64,000 nucleotides of DNA from JAKOWB01 sp038363005 (GTDB lineage: Bacteria > Pseudomonadota > Alphaproteobacteria > Kiloniellales > JACOMY01): contig JBBQBI010000009.1 in the NCBI GenBank assembly GCA_038363005.1, forward strand, positions 1 to 64,000, written 5' to 3'. The notes beneath the pieces are model-generated. The model was not told the DNA's origin. It saw only the letters and a program-made list of their open reading frames with translations, and did not search any database. Shown piece by piece: positions 1-8,631 of the stretch. A program made the position numbers and the translations under genes. Position 1 is the first letter of the stretch; the number at the start of each line of letters is the position of its first letter.

Positions 1-803
1 GCACCACCCCGGCACCCGCCCCCGGCACCCAGGGCAGCCTGCCGGAGATCCTGACCCCGCAGCAGGCCGAGGCCGTGCCAGCCGCCGGCGGCGCGGCCCT
101 GCCGCTGCCTCAGCTGCTCGACAAGAGCGTGGCGCTGGTGATCGCGCTCTATCCCGGCAACAACGGCTACGGCACCGGCAGCGGTTTCGCTGTCGCCCCC
201 GGCCAGGTGGTTACCAACCGCCATGTGGTCGAGGGCGCCAGCGAGCTCTGGGTGGTCAATCCCAGCATCGGCGGCGCGCAGCCCGCCAAGGTGCTGGCCA
301 TCACGCCGTCGAGCGAACTGGGACAGGAGGACTATGCCCTGCTGGCGGTCGAGGGCGCGCAGGCCCTGCCAGCGTTGGCCCTGGCCGACCAGGGCGCCGG
401 GCCGGAGCGCCTGACCAGCGTGGTGGCCGCCGGCTTTCCTGGCATGCTGCTGTCCTCCGACGCCGACTACCAGCGCCTGATCAAGGGCGACGGCAGCGCC
501 GTACCCAGCCTAGTGCTGACCCAGGGCATCGTCACCGTGGTGCAGTCCGGCGGCGCCGTGCCGCTGGTGATCCATTCGGCGCAGGTCTCGCCCGGCAATT
601 CCGGTGGGCCACTGGTCGACCTCTGCGGCCGCGTCGTCGGGGTGAACACCTTCGTGCAGGGCGACCAGACCGCGGCGCACATCAACTACGCGCTCTCCAG
701 CAGCGATCTGCTGGGCTTCCTCAAGGCCAACGGCGTCACGCCCCAGAGCAGCGCCGGCGCCTGCAATCCCACCGCCGTCACCGCCACCGCGAAGCAGGAG
801 TAG
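1..803 (+). CDS. Trypsin-like serine protease, 5' truncated
   Basis: The reading frame is open from base 3 and enters from outside the window, so the true start is missing; GTG at 75 is only an internal candidate. The visible part begins with a Thr/Pro/Ala-rich linker and continues into a chymotrypsin-fold (S1C/DegP-like) domain. The catalytic triad is visible: His in NRHVVEG (codon 222-224), Asp in QEDYALL (330-332) and Ser in PGNSGGP (600-602). No PDZ domain follows; the protein ends about 65 residues after the Ser. The Pro-rich stalk suggests the missing N-terminus carries a signal or membrane anchor, as in other proteins of this operon (inference). It lies 7 nt before the SrfA-like gene and so looks like the protease member of the Srf-like locus, perhaps processing periplasmic partners. 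Family assignment is secure; the role is not. Confidence 0.85.
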   Translation, partial: TTPAPAPGTQGSLPEILTPQQAEAVPAAGGAALPLPQLLDKSVALVIALYPGNNGYGTGSGFAVAPGQVVTNRHVVEGASELWVVNPSIGGAQPAKVLAITPSSELGQEDYALLAVEGAQALPALALADQGAGPERLTSVVAAGFPGMLLSSDADYQRLIKGDGSAVPSLVLTQGIVTVVQSGGAVPLVIHSAQVSPGNSGGPLVDLCGRVVGVNTFVQGDQTAAHINYALSSSDLLGFLKANGVTPQSSAGACNPTAVTATAKQE

Positions 804-810
804 CGGCGGC

Positions 811-1716
811 ATGGCCGACAAGCGCCTCGTCGCCTCCACCCCGCAGGGCCAGCTGCGCCTGCTGGGCAGCGGCGGCACCTTCGCGGTGCGCAACTTCCAG
901 CAGATCCGCCAGTACCTGAAGTCGAGCCTGGGCGAAGACTACGCCCGCCTGCTGGCCGAGCCGGCCTTCGACAACGCCAAGGGCCGCATCGACTGGTACG
1001 CGGAGATCGACAGCACGGCGCAGCCGCTGAGCGCGCTTGACCCGGCCGCCGCCGAGACGGCACGAGCCCAGCTGCAGGAGCGCCGCGCCCGTATCCAGGG
1101 CCTGGCCGAAGCCCTGTCCAAGCGCGAGCAGCAATCGGCCATCCTGCTGGGCGAGCTGCTGCGCCAGGCGGTCTCGGTGCCGAACGACGATGCCGTGCTG
1201 GTGGCCGGCGAGCAGCTGCTGCTGATCAACTGGGGCGCCGCCGCCGACCAGACGCGCGATACCTCCAGCGGCACAGTGCTGTCCGGCAGCATGCGCGGCG
1301 CCACTGCCAAGGCCGCACCGGTGGCCGCGACGCCCGTCGCCCTGGCGCCCGTGGCAGCCGCCGCGACCAGTGGACGGCGCGGCGTCGGCTACTGGCTGTG
1401 GGCGCTGCCGCTGTGGTTGCTCTTCGCCATCATCATGGTGACGATCTACTACGAGCTGCTGGAGGCCTGCGGCGCCTCAGGCCCCGGCCCAGAGGACAAC
1501 AACAATCCCTTCATCACCTTCTGCCCTGGCCAGGCGGTGGCCGACCCCGGCCCGCCGCCGGAGCTGCTGAAGCAGCGCGAGGTCGCCGCCAGCCTGAAGG
1601 AACGCCTGCGCCAGCTGGAGATCCAGGCGGTCGAGGCGCGCCGCGAATGCACCAAGCCAACGACGGCGCCCGGCGGCAAGCCCGGCACCACCCCAACCCC
1701 CGCCCCGCAGCAGTAG
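811..1716 (+). CDS. SrfA-like single-pass membrane protein with juxtamembrane Cys module
   Basis: 301 aa. The cytosolic N-terminal ~180 residues contain GRIDWYAEI and a strand-rich stretch ending AVLVAGEQLLLINWG. From memory this resembles the SrfA family that precedes srfB and srfC in enterobacteria, but I could not align it. An Ala-rich linker leads to one transmembrane segment at about 194-213. After it come C220, a TFCP motif (C238), a PPPELL turn and a short amphipathic coiled coil ending at C280; the same layout occurs in the two vWA proteins at 16453 and 17538. The tail is Pro/Thr-rich. The gene starts at ATG 811, 7 nt after the protease stop, and is followed by the SrfB-like gene after 71 nt. 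Likely role: membrane anchor or adaptor linking the cytosolic SrfB/SrfC pair to periplasmic partners (inference). Confidence 0.6.
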   Translation: MADKRLVASTPQGQLRLLGSGGTFAVRNFQQIRQYLKSSLGEDYARLLAEPAFDNAKGRIDWYAEIDSTAQPLSALDPAAAETARAQLQERRARIQGLAEALSKREQQSAILLGELLRQAVSVPNDDAVLVAGEQLLLINWGAAADQTRDTSSGTVLSGSMRGATAKAAPVAATPVALAPVAAAATSGRRGVGYWLWALPLWLLFAIIMVTIYYELLEACGASGPGPEDNNNPFITFCPGQAVADPGPPPELLKQREVAASLKERLRQLEIQAVEARRECTKPTTAPGGKPGTTPTPAPQQ

Positions 1717-1787
1717 CGGTCCCCCTCACCGTCCAGGCCGAACCTGCTATGGTCGGCCGTGGTTTCGTCAGGAGTTCCAGAGGTTCC

Positions 1788-4784
1788 ATGGTGCACGAGC
1801 TGCCGAGCTATGCCTCGCCGACCGTGATCGTGCCGAAGAGCGGTATCCAGTTCCTGGATTTCGCCTTCGATCTGGCACCGCACGCCCGGCTGTCGGCAGC
1901 CTTCTGGGAAGAGCCGCGGCCCGACAAGCTGGGCCCCGATGGCCTGCCCCTGGTGCTGCTGCGCAAGCTGACGCAGGACCCCGAGGGCAACCCGGTGTTC
2001 TGGGACGACGAGACCAAGCAGCTGCGCACCGCGCCGGAGGCCGACAGCTACAAGGTCTCCGCCGCCAAGGCGGTCGAGGCCTTCGCCGGCCAGTGGCTGC
2101 CCTTCCCGCTGCTGCACCTGGCCGAGCGTGGCCCGGACGGCCGCGATGCCTTCCGCCAGGGACCCACCACCTGGGCCCGCATCCTGGTGCAGCCGGTCAC
2201 CCCGGCGCGCGCCGGCGATCCGACGCACCGCGTGGTGATCGCGCTGGAGACCAAGCTGCAATCCGCCATCGGGCCGGAGGAGATCACCGCCGGCCGTCCC
2301 TATCACCTGCCGAGCGAGGAAGACGCCGCCACCGGCGCCACCTTCCGCTTCGCCGACGATCACGCCGAAAACGCCTGGTTCCTCAACCTGCCCTGGGTGG
2401 CGCAGTGGCTGACCGAGGCCTTCAAGGACTACAAGCAGGCGCAGAAACCTGGACGACCGCTCAGCCCCGACGACTTCCCCTATGTCTGCGAGCACTGGGC
2501 GCGCTACGCCACGCTGATCGACCTGCTGAAGGAGGCCATCAGCGTCCCCGACCTGAAGTTGGCCGACACGCTCTCGGCCGCCACCTTGAAGCCGATCGAC
2601 GTCGACCTGGTGCTGGATGTCGGCAACAGCCGCACCTGCGGTCTGCTGTTCGAATCGGTCGGCGAGAGCTTCTCGATGCGCAACGCCTATGTGCTGGCGC
2701 TACGCGACCTGTCGCGCCCCTGGCTGCTGACCGAGGACCCCTTCGAGAGCCGGGTGGAGTTCGCCAAGCCGGCTTTCGGGCGCGAGCAGATCCGCACTGG
2801 CCGGCCCGACCTGTTCCACTGGCCCAGCCTGGTGCGCGTCGGCCCCGAGGCGGCACGCCTGGCCAGCGAGGTCCAGGGCACCGAGGGCGCCACCGGACTG
2901 TCGAGCCCGAAGCGCTACCTGTGGGACACCCGGCGCGCGCGCCAACCTTGGCGCCTCAACACCGCCGAGGCGCCCTATTGGGAGCGTGACGGCGAGATCG
3001 GCGGCGCGGTGACCACGCTGGTGACCGAGGAGGGCGAGGTGATCGCCACCCTGCCGGTCAAGCCCGGCGAGTTGCCGCCGGTGTCCGCCGTGCTGCCGCT
3101 GTTCAGCCGCTCAGCGCTCTACGGCTTCATGCTGGCCGAGATCCTGCTGCAGGCGCTAATGATGATCAATTCGCCGGGCACCCGCGCGCGGCGACAGAAC
3201 GCCGACGTGCCGCGCCGCCTGAAGCGGCTGATCCTGACCCTGCCGCCAGCCACGCCGCTGGCCGAGCAGCGCATCCTCAAGGCCCGGGTCGAGGGCGCCA
3301 TCGCGCTGATCTGGGAGCTGCTGGGCTGGGACACCTCTGACTCCGCGCTGCACGAGCGCCCGCAGATCAAGGTCGACTGGGACGAGGCCAGCTGCACCCA
3401 GATGGTCTACCTCTATACCGAGATCACCCAGAAGCTGCAGACCACGGCGCGCGACTTCTTCGAGGTCATGGGCAAGCCACGGCCGGACAGCGGGGTCGGC
3501 CGCAAGGAAGACCCGACGTTGCGGGTGGCGTCCATCGACATCGGCGGCGGCACCACCGACCTGATGATCATCACCTACGGCCTGGAAGGCGACCGGGCCA
3601 TGGTGCCGCAGCAGAACTTCCGCGAAGGCTTCCGGGTCGCCGGCGACGACGTGCTGGAGGCAGTGGTCGAGGCGCATGTACTGCCGGCCATCGCCCGCGC
3701 GCTGCAGGCCGCCGGGCTGGACGACGCCGAGGAGTTCCTGTCGCGCCTCTTCGCCGCCGACCGCGCCGGGCAGTCGGAGCAAACCCGTCTGGCGCGCGCC
3801 GTCTTCGTCGCCCAGGTGCTGGCGCCGGTCGGCCTGGCGATCATCGGCGAGTACGAGGCGCTGGGGCCGAACGGCGGGCCGCCGGTGACCCGCCGGCTGG
3901 GCGACTGCTTCGCCGGCCGCAACCCGCCGACCGCCGAGGCCCGTGCCTACCTGGAGGCCGAGGCGACGCTGCGTGTCGGCGCGCCCTTCATCCTGGACGA
4001 CGTCGAGATCGTCATGGTGCCCGAAGCCATCGGCAAGACCGTCGAGTCGGTGATGGAAGCGGCGCTGAGCGACCTCTGCGAAGTGGTGCACGCCTACGAC
4101 TGCGACGTGGTGCTGCTGTCCGGCCGCCCCTCGCGCCTGCCGGCGCTGGTGGAGTTCGTCAAGGCGCGCATGCCGGTGCCGCCGGACCGCGTGGTGCCGA
4201 TGCACAGCTATCGCGCCGGCGAGTGGTATCCCTTCGGCGACAGCAAGCTGCGCGTCGCCGATCCGAAGACCACCGCCGCGGTCGGCGCCATGCTCTGCGC
4301 CGTGGCGGAGGGCCAGCTCGAGGCCTTCTCGCTGCGCACCGACCGGCTGCGCATGCGCTCCACCGCGCGCTATATCGGCGAGATGGAAATCAACGGGCAG
4401 ATCCGCAAGGAACTCTTCGCCAACATCGACCTGGATCAGCCGGGCCTGCCGGCGAAACCCTGCGAGATCGAACTTTTCGCGCCGATCTTCCTCGGCTTCC
4501 GCCAGCTGCCGATCGCGCGCTGGACGGCGACGCCGCTGTACTACCTGGAGTTCCGCAATCCGGAGGAAGCCAGCCGCCTGCCCCGCCCGCTGAAGGTCAC
4601 GCTGGAACGGCGCGACCCCAAGCGCGAGGAGGACCGCGAGGCCAGCCTGGAGGACTTCCGCGTCGTCGAGGTGGTGGACGCCGAGGGCGGACCGCGACGT
4701 AACACGGTGGTGAATCTGCGCCTGCAGACACTGAAGTCGGAGGCCGGCTATTGGCTGGACACCGGCGTGCTGGTGGTGAGCTAG
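1788..4784 (+). CDS. srfB: SrfB-like virulence-factor family ATPase (actin/Hsp70 fold)
   Basis: 998 aa from ATG 1788. The frame is open back to 1398 but there it overlaps the SrfA-like gene; AGAGG at 1779-1783 and the family length of about 1000 aa support 1788 (ATG 1749 is the alternative). Three ASKHA nucleotide-binding motifs are visible: phosphate-1 LDVGNSRT (D277), phosphate-2 SIDIGGGTTDL (D584) and an adenosine-type VLLSGRPSRLP (S778). The ~275-residue N-terminal region has no recognisable motif. Known family context: SrfB sits between SrfA and SrfC in Salmonella, where the genes were named as SsrB-regulated factors. It is expected to be a cytosolic ATP-driven switch, filament or chaperone acting with SrfC, whose gene starts 6 nt downstream. 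Confidence 0.85.
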   Translation: MVHELPSYASPTVIVPKSGIQFLDFAFDLAPHARLSAAFWEEPRPDKLGPDGLPLVLLRKLTQDPEGNPVFWDDETKQLRTAPEADSYKVSAAKAVEAFAGQWLPFPLLHLAERGPDGRDAFRQGPTTWARILVQPVTPARAGDPTHRVVIALETKLQSAIGPEEITAGRPYHLPSEEDAATGATFRFADDHAENAWFLNLPWVAQWLTEAFKDYKQAQKPGRPLSPDDFPYVCEHWARYATLIDLLKEAISVPDLKLADTLSAATLKPIDVDLVLDVGNSRTCGLLFESVGESFSMRNAYVLALRDLSRPWLLTEDPFESRVEFAKPAFGREQIRTGRPDLFHWPSLVRVGPEAARLASEVQGTEGATGLSSPKRYLWDTRRARQPWRLNTAEAPYWERDGEIGGAVTTLVTEEGEVIATLPVKPGELPPVSAVLPLFSRSALYGFMLAEILLQALMMINSPGTRARRQNADVPRRLKRLILTLPPATPLAEQRILKARVEGAIALIWELLGWDTSDSALHERPQIKVDWDEASCTQMVYLYTEITQKLQTTARDFFEVMGKPRPDSGVGRKEDPTLRVASIDIGGGTTDLMIITYGLEGDRAMVPQQNFREGFRVAGDDVLEAVVEAHVLPAIARALQAAGLDDAEEFLSRLFAADRAGQSEQTRLARAVFVAQVLAPVGLAIIGEYEALGPNGGPPVTRRLGDCFAGRNPPTAEARAYLEAEATLRVGAPFILDDVEIVMVPEAIGKTVESVMEAALSDLCEVVHAYDCDVVLLSGRPSRLPALVEFVKARMPVPPDRVVPMHSYRAGEWYPFGDSKLRVADPKTTAAVGAMLCAVAEGQLEAFSLRTDRLRMRSTARYIGEMEINGQIRKELFANIDLDQPGLPAKPCEIELFAPIFLGFRQLPIARWTATPLYYLEFRNPEEASRLPRPLKVTLERRDPKREEDREASLEDFRVVEVVDAEGGPRRNTVVNLRLQTLKSEAGYWLDTGVLVVS

Positions 4785-4790
4785 GAAGCG

Positions 4791-7499
4791 ATGATGGACG
4801 AGCTGGACAGCAAACTGGGCGGCGAGTGCCGCAAGGCGGCGGAGGCGGCCGGCCAGGCCCTCGGCTGGGTGGCGGACAACGCCGAGCGTGTCGGCGCTGA
4901 GCGCCCCTCGATCGAGCGCCGCCTGCGCAAGGCGACGGTGACGGCCGGCAAGCTAGCGCTGGCGGCGGAGCGGCCGATGTGCGTCGGCGTCTTCGGCCCC
5001 AGCCAGGCCGGCAAGTCCTACCTGATCTCCGCCCTGGCCCGGCCGAAGGCGACCGAGGGCGGGCAGGAGGATCTGATCGCCGAGTTCGACGGCATTCCCG
5101 GCGGCCTGTCCTTCGTGCGCCACATCAACCCGCAGGGCGGCGGCGAGGCCACCGGCCTGGTCACCCGCTTCACCATCCGCAAGGCACCGACGCCGGCCGG
5201 CTTCCCGGTCGCCTTCCGCCTGCTGTCGGAACTCGACGTGGTGAAGATCCTGACCAACACCTACCTGTCGGACTTCAAGGACGACGAGGAGCGCCCGGCC
5301 ACGGCCGAGGAGGTGGCGCGCGCCCTGACCGAGGCGCGCAACGCGGCGCAGGCGGCGCCGCTCGACCGTCTGTCGATCGACGACTTCTATGACCTGCGCG
5401 AATACGCCGACAAGTATTTCCGCGGCCACGAATTCATCAAGGCGCTTGGCCCGACCTACTGGGGCGAGCTGGAGCGCCTGGGGCCACGCCTGCCGGCCGC
5501 CGCGCGGGTCAAGCTGCTGTCCTTCCTGTGGGGCCGCCACGCCTTCTTCACGCAGATCTACACCCGCCTGCAGGCGGCGCTGGCGCAGCTCGACTTCGCG
5601 CCCGAGGCCTTCGCGCCCATCGCCGCGCTGCGCGATGCCAACGCACCAGCGACCGAGGGGCCGCGGCGCGATTCCATCATCGACGTCAACACGCTCTATG
5701 CGCTGTCCGAGCCGGGCGCCGACACCATCCAGGTGAAGACGCCGGCAGGCCGTGAGGTCGCTATCGCGCGGCCCGTGGTCACCGCGCTGATCGCCGAGCT
5801 GCGCATCCAGATGCAGAAGCAGCCCTGGCCCTTCTTCGAGCACACCGACCTGCTCGATTTTCCCGGCGCGCGGGTGCGCGAGAACTACACCGTCAAGCAG
5901 GTCACCGAGAATCCCGAGCTGGTGCCCAAGTGCTTTCTGCGCGGCAAGGTCGCTTATCTTTTTGAGCGCTACTGCGCCGAGCTTGAGCTCTCCTCGATGC
6001 TGCTCTGCATCGGCCCCTCCAACCAGGAGGTGCGCACCCTGCCGAAGATGATCGAGGACTGGGTAGCGGCGACGCACGGCTCGACCCCGGCGGAGCGTGC
6101 CAAGCAGGAGACGCTGCTGTTCTTCGTGCTGACCAAGTTCGATACCGAGTTCGACGAGAAGGCCGGCAAGCTGGATCCGGCGCTGGCCTTCGACACGCGC
6201 CTGCGCCACAGCCTGACCGAGTTCTTCGGCGCCAGCGGCTCCTGGGTCGGCGAGTGGCACCCCGGCGAGCCCTTCAACAACACCTACTGGCTGCGCAGCC
6301 CCAACGCCTATGCCGAGGGCCTGTTCGACTTTTCACCCGACCGCCGCGAGCTGAAGCTGCACGAGCACAAGCAGGCGCGCCTGGCCGAGATCAAGCCGCT
6401 CTACCTCTCCACCACCCTGGTGCAGCAGCACATCGCCGATCCCGAGCGCGCCTGGGACGAGGGGCTACGGCTGAACGACGGCGGCGTCACCTGGCTGGCG
6501 GAGAACCTGGCCCCGGTGTGCAATCCGACCATCAAGCGCCGCCAGGTCTCGGCCCGGCTGGCCGAACTGGTGGGCCAGCTGGCGCAGACGCTGAAGCCCT
6601 TCCACGTCTCCGGCGACATCGCCGAGGAGCGCGAGAAGCGCCTAGCCCTGGCGCTGGAGAGTCTGGGCGAGCTGGAGGCGCTGGCCGAACAGGGTCGCTT
6701 CGGCACGCTGCTGGGCGCCTTCCAGGTAGAAACCGACCAGCTGGCCGACCTCTATCTCAAGGTCGCCGCCACCGCCGATGGCGAGCCCGGCCAGCCGGAA
6801 GCGGCGGCCAAGCCCAAGGCCAGCGGCCGGCTGCTCGGCCGCATCTCCGGCGTCGCCACCGGCAATGGCGAGGGCGCCGCGGCGCCGGCCGCCGCCACGC
6901 CGCCGGGTGAGCGCCGCGTCGAGCGCTATGCCGCGGCGGTGATGGAGGGCTGGATCGACGAGATGCGGCAGACTGCCGCCGACGAGGCGCTGCTGCGCCG
7001 CCTGCAGGTCGACGGCGGCACGCTGTCCAACCTGGTGACCGAGCTGGCGCAGGCGGCCGAACGGCTGAAGCTGGGCCAGTCGATCCGCGAACGGCTGCGC
7101 CAGACCAAGGGCGTGCCGAAGCAGCCGCGCCATGCCATGTCGAGCGGCGCGCTGGCCGCCGGCGAGGCGATCAACCGCTTCGTCGCCAGCCTGGGCTTCG
7201 AGCGCGTTGCCCCGGCGCAGCGGCCGAAGACACAGGACGCCGCCGGCCAGGAGCGGCCGATCTTCACCCGCACCGTGGCCAGCGGCGAGGTGCCGAGCCT
7301 GCCGGCCGAACCGCAGCGCTACGACGACCAGATCGCCGTCGACTGGATGGCCGGCTTCCTGAAGCTGGTGGAGGAGAACGCCGCCACCCTGGAGGGCGCG
7401 CAGCTCGACATCGAGCAGAACGCGCGCCTTGGCCGCCTGCTGCAGACCCTGGGCCACGTCGGCCATACCCTCGGCAGCGCTGCCGGGGCCGCAGGCTGA
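4791..7499 (+). CDS. srfC: SrfC-like virulence-factor family GTPase (dynamin-like P-loop)
   Basis: 902 aa. AGGAAG at 4783-4788 overlaps the srfB stop; ATG 4794 is an alternative start. G1/Walker A is GPSQAGKS at 69-76, a G3-like DFPG at 356-359, and a G4-like TKFD at 448-451, giving a GTPase plan with a large insert between G1 and G3. The C-terminal ~300 residues are helical and contain a low-complexity Ala/Gly/Pro stretch around 665-705, like an assembly or stalk region of large dynamin-type GTPases. No clear membrane segment is seen. This matches the SrfC 'putative virulence factor' family that always follows srfB. It probably acts with the SrfB ATPase at the inner face of the membrane (inference). 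The next gene begins 2 nt after its stop. Confidence 0.85.
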   Translation: MMDELDSKLGGECRKAAEAAGQALGWVADNAERVGAERPSIERRLRKATVTAGKLALAAERPMCVGVFGPSQAGKSYLISALARPKATEGGQEDLIAEFDGIPGGLSFVRHINPQGGGEATGLVTRFTIRKAPTPAGFPVAFRLLSELDVVKILTNTYLSDFKDDEERPATAEEVARALTEARNAAQAAPLDRLSIDDFYDLREYADKYFRGHEFIKALGPTYWGELERLGPRLPAAARVKLLSFLWGRHAFFTQIYTRLQAALAQLDFAPEAFAPIAALRDANAPATEGPRRDSIIDVNTLYALSEPGADTIQVKTPAGREVAIARPVVTALIAELRIQMQKQPWPFFEHTDLLDFPGARVRENYTVKQVTENPELVPKCFLRGKVAYLFERYCAELELSSMLLCIGPSNQEVRTLPKMIEDWVAATHGSTPAERAKQETLLFFVLTKFDTEFDEKAGKLDPALAFDTRLRHSLTEFFGASGSWVGEWHPGEPFNNTYWLRSPNAYAEGLFDFSPDRRELKLHEHKQARLAEIKPLYLSTTLVQQHIADPERAWDEGLRLNDGGVTWLAENLAPVCNPTIKRRQVSARLAELVGQLAQTLKPFHVSGDIAEEREKRLALALESLGELEALAEQGRFGTLLGAFQVETDQLADLYLKVAATADGEPGQPEAAAKPKASGRLLGRISGVATGNGEGAAAPAAATPPGERRVERYAAAVMEGWIDEMRQTAADEALLRRLQVDGGTLSNLVTELAQAAERLKLGQSIRERLRQTKGVPKQPRHAMSSGALAAGEAINRFVASLGFERVAPAQRPKTQDAAGQERPIFTRTVASGEVPSLPAEPQRYDDQIAVDWMAGFLKLVEENAATLEGAQLDIEQNARLGRLLQTLGHVGHTLGSAAGAAG

Positions 7500-7501
7500 T
7501 C

Positions 7502-8581
7502 ATGGCCCTGCGCTTCCTTCTGCAACAGGACACCTCGGTCCCTGGCGGCGGTCACGCGCTGCTGTTCCTGCAAGGTGCCGGCAAGGTGCCGGGCGACGCC
7601 CGCCTGATCATCCGACGGCTGCAGCCCGAGGCCTGGCTGGGCCCGGCCGGCTGGCAGCCGACGCGTGCCGAGCTCACCGTCGCGGGGCCGGAGCGCAGCG
7701 AAAATTCGCTGTTCCTCAAGCTCGGCCCCGCGGTGGTCGACCGCATCCCGCCCTGGACCAAGGTCGAGGTGACGCTGCCGTCGCTGCAGGAAAGCCAGGT
7801 CATCGTCTGGCCAGCCCTGGAGCAGTCGCCCGGCGGCGGTGGCGGCAGCGGCCAGGTCGCCTTTGGCGGCCGCCGGCCGCCGCAGCGCAGCGAGCCGAGC
7901 ATCGTTCCGCCGCCGGCGCCGGAGCCTGAGCCCGCGCCAGAACCGGAGCCCGAACCACCGCCGCCGGCCCCGGCGCCGGCGCCCTTCCTGACCGCCGACC
8001 GGCCGCCGCAGCCGCCACCGCTGCCGAAGCGGCGGCGCCGCGTCTGGCCCTGGGTGCTGCTGCTGGTGCTGCTGGTCATCGGCGGCCTCGCCGTCTGGCA
8101 ATGGCAGACCGGGGAGCCCGAGCGGCTGCTCTGCCGATGGGGTGTGCCCGAGATGGGCATCCTGACCTGCCAGCAGCCGGTGACCGATGCCTGTCCGGCC
8201 AGCCTGCCGCTGGATCAGCGCAGCGACTGCTATCTGAAGGCGCTCGACGCCGCCGCGCTCTTCGCGCTGGCCGAGCAGCTTGGCGTCAGCGGCAAGCCGG
8301 GCGAACGTGACCTGGCCTGGACGCTGTTCGCCGCGCTGGATGCCCGCGGCTATGCCACCGCGACCTTCGAGCTCGGCCTCTGCTACGACCCGCTGCTGCC
8401 ACAGGGCTGCTCGCTGCAGCCGCGCCTCTCGGCCAACGCGCGCCAGGCGCTGCAGTATTACAGCCGCGCCGATGTCGCCGGCGCCGCCGAGGCCAAGCCA
8501 CGCATCGGGGCGCTCTGCGGCTGGCTTAACGGCAAGAACGACTTGGCATCGCAGGCGGCGAAGTTCGAGTTCTGCAAGTGA
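7502..8581 (+). CDS. Single-pass membrane protein with Pro/Glu stalk and Sel1-like C-terminus
   Basis: 359 aa, start ATG 7502 two bases after the srfC stop, indicating translational coupling. Residues 1-110 look like a beta-rich domain (LRFLLQQDT, ARLIIRRLQP, TKVEVTLPS) of unrecognised family. A Pro/Glu/Ala-rich stalk (about 135-178) ends in KRRRR, followed by one transmembrane helix at about 182-201. The basic cluster before the helix predicts the N-terminus inside and the C-terminus in the periplasm. The C-terminal part is Cys-rich (about 210-245) and then reads like two Sel1-type helical repeats (DAAALFALAEQLG, GYATATFELGLCYDP). The function is unknown. Its architecture (cytosolic domain, long Pro linker, single TM, periplasmic binding domain) parallels other single-pass members of this operon. 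Confidence 0.75.
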   Translation: MALRFLLQQDTSVPGGGHALLFLQGAGKVPGDARLIIRRLQPEAWLGPAGWQPTRAELTVAGPERSENSLFLKLGPAVVDRIPPWTKVEVTLPSLQESQVIVWPALEQSPGGGGGSGQVAFGGRRPPQRSEPSIVPPPAPEPEPAPEPEPEPPPPAPAPAPFLTADRPPQPPPLPKRRRRVWPWVLLLVLLVIGGLAVWQWQTGEPERLLCRWGVPEMGILTCQQPVTDACPASLPLDQRSDCYLKALDAAALFALAEQLGVSGKPGERDLAWTLFAALDARGYATATFELGLCYDPLLPQGCSLQPRLSANARQALQYYSRADVAGAAEAKPRIGALCGWLNGKNDLASQAAKFEFCK

Positions 8582-8585
8582 CCTG

Positions 8586-8608
8586 CCCTCTCCCCTCGCG
8601 GGAGAGGG
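8586..8608. repeat. Short palindrome CCCTCTCCC-GGGAGAGGG
   Basis: Perfect 9-bp inverted repeat (8586-8594 and 8600-8608) with a 5-nt loop, placed just after the stop of the preceding gene and before the ribosome binding site of the next. The same core occurs in the larger elements at 12508-12617 and 31293-31402, so it belongs to a dispersed REP-like family. It could attenuate or stabilise the operon transcript; there is no U-tract for a classical terminator. Confidence 0.7.
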
Positions 8609-8631
8609 GGGCCTTAACAGGAGCTGGTGAT

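Noticed and set aside
1398..1787. Upstream extension of the srfB reading frame (about 130 codons)
   Set aside because: It overlaps the SrfA-like gene in another frame and encodes Arg/Gly/Pro-rich shadow sequence; ATG 1788 with AGAGG gives the usual family length.
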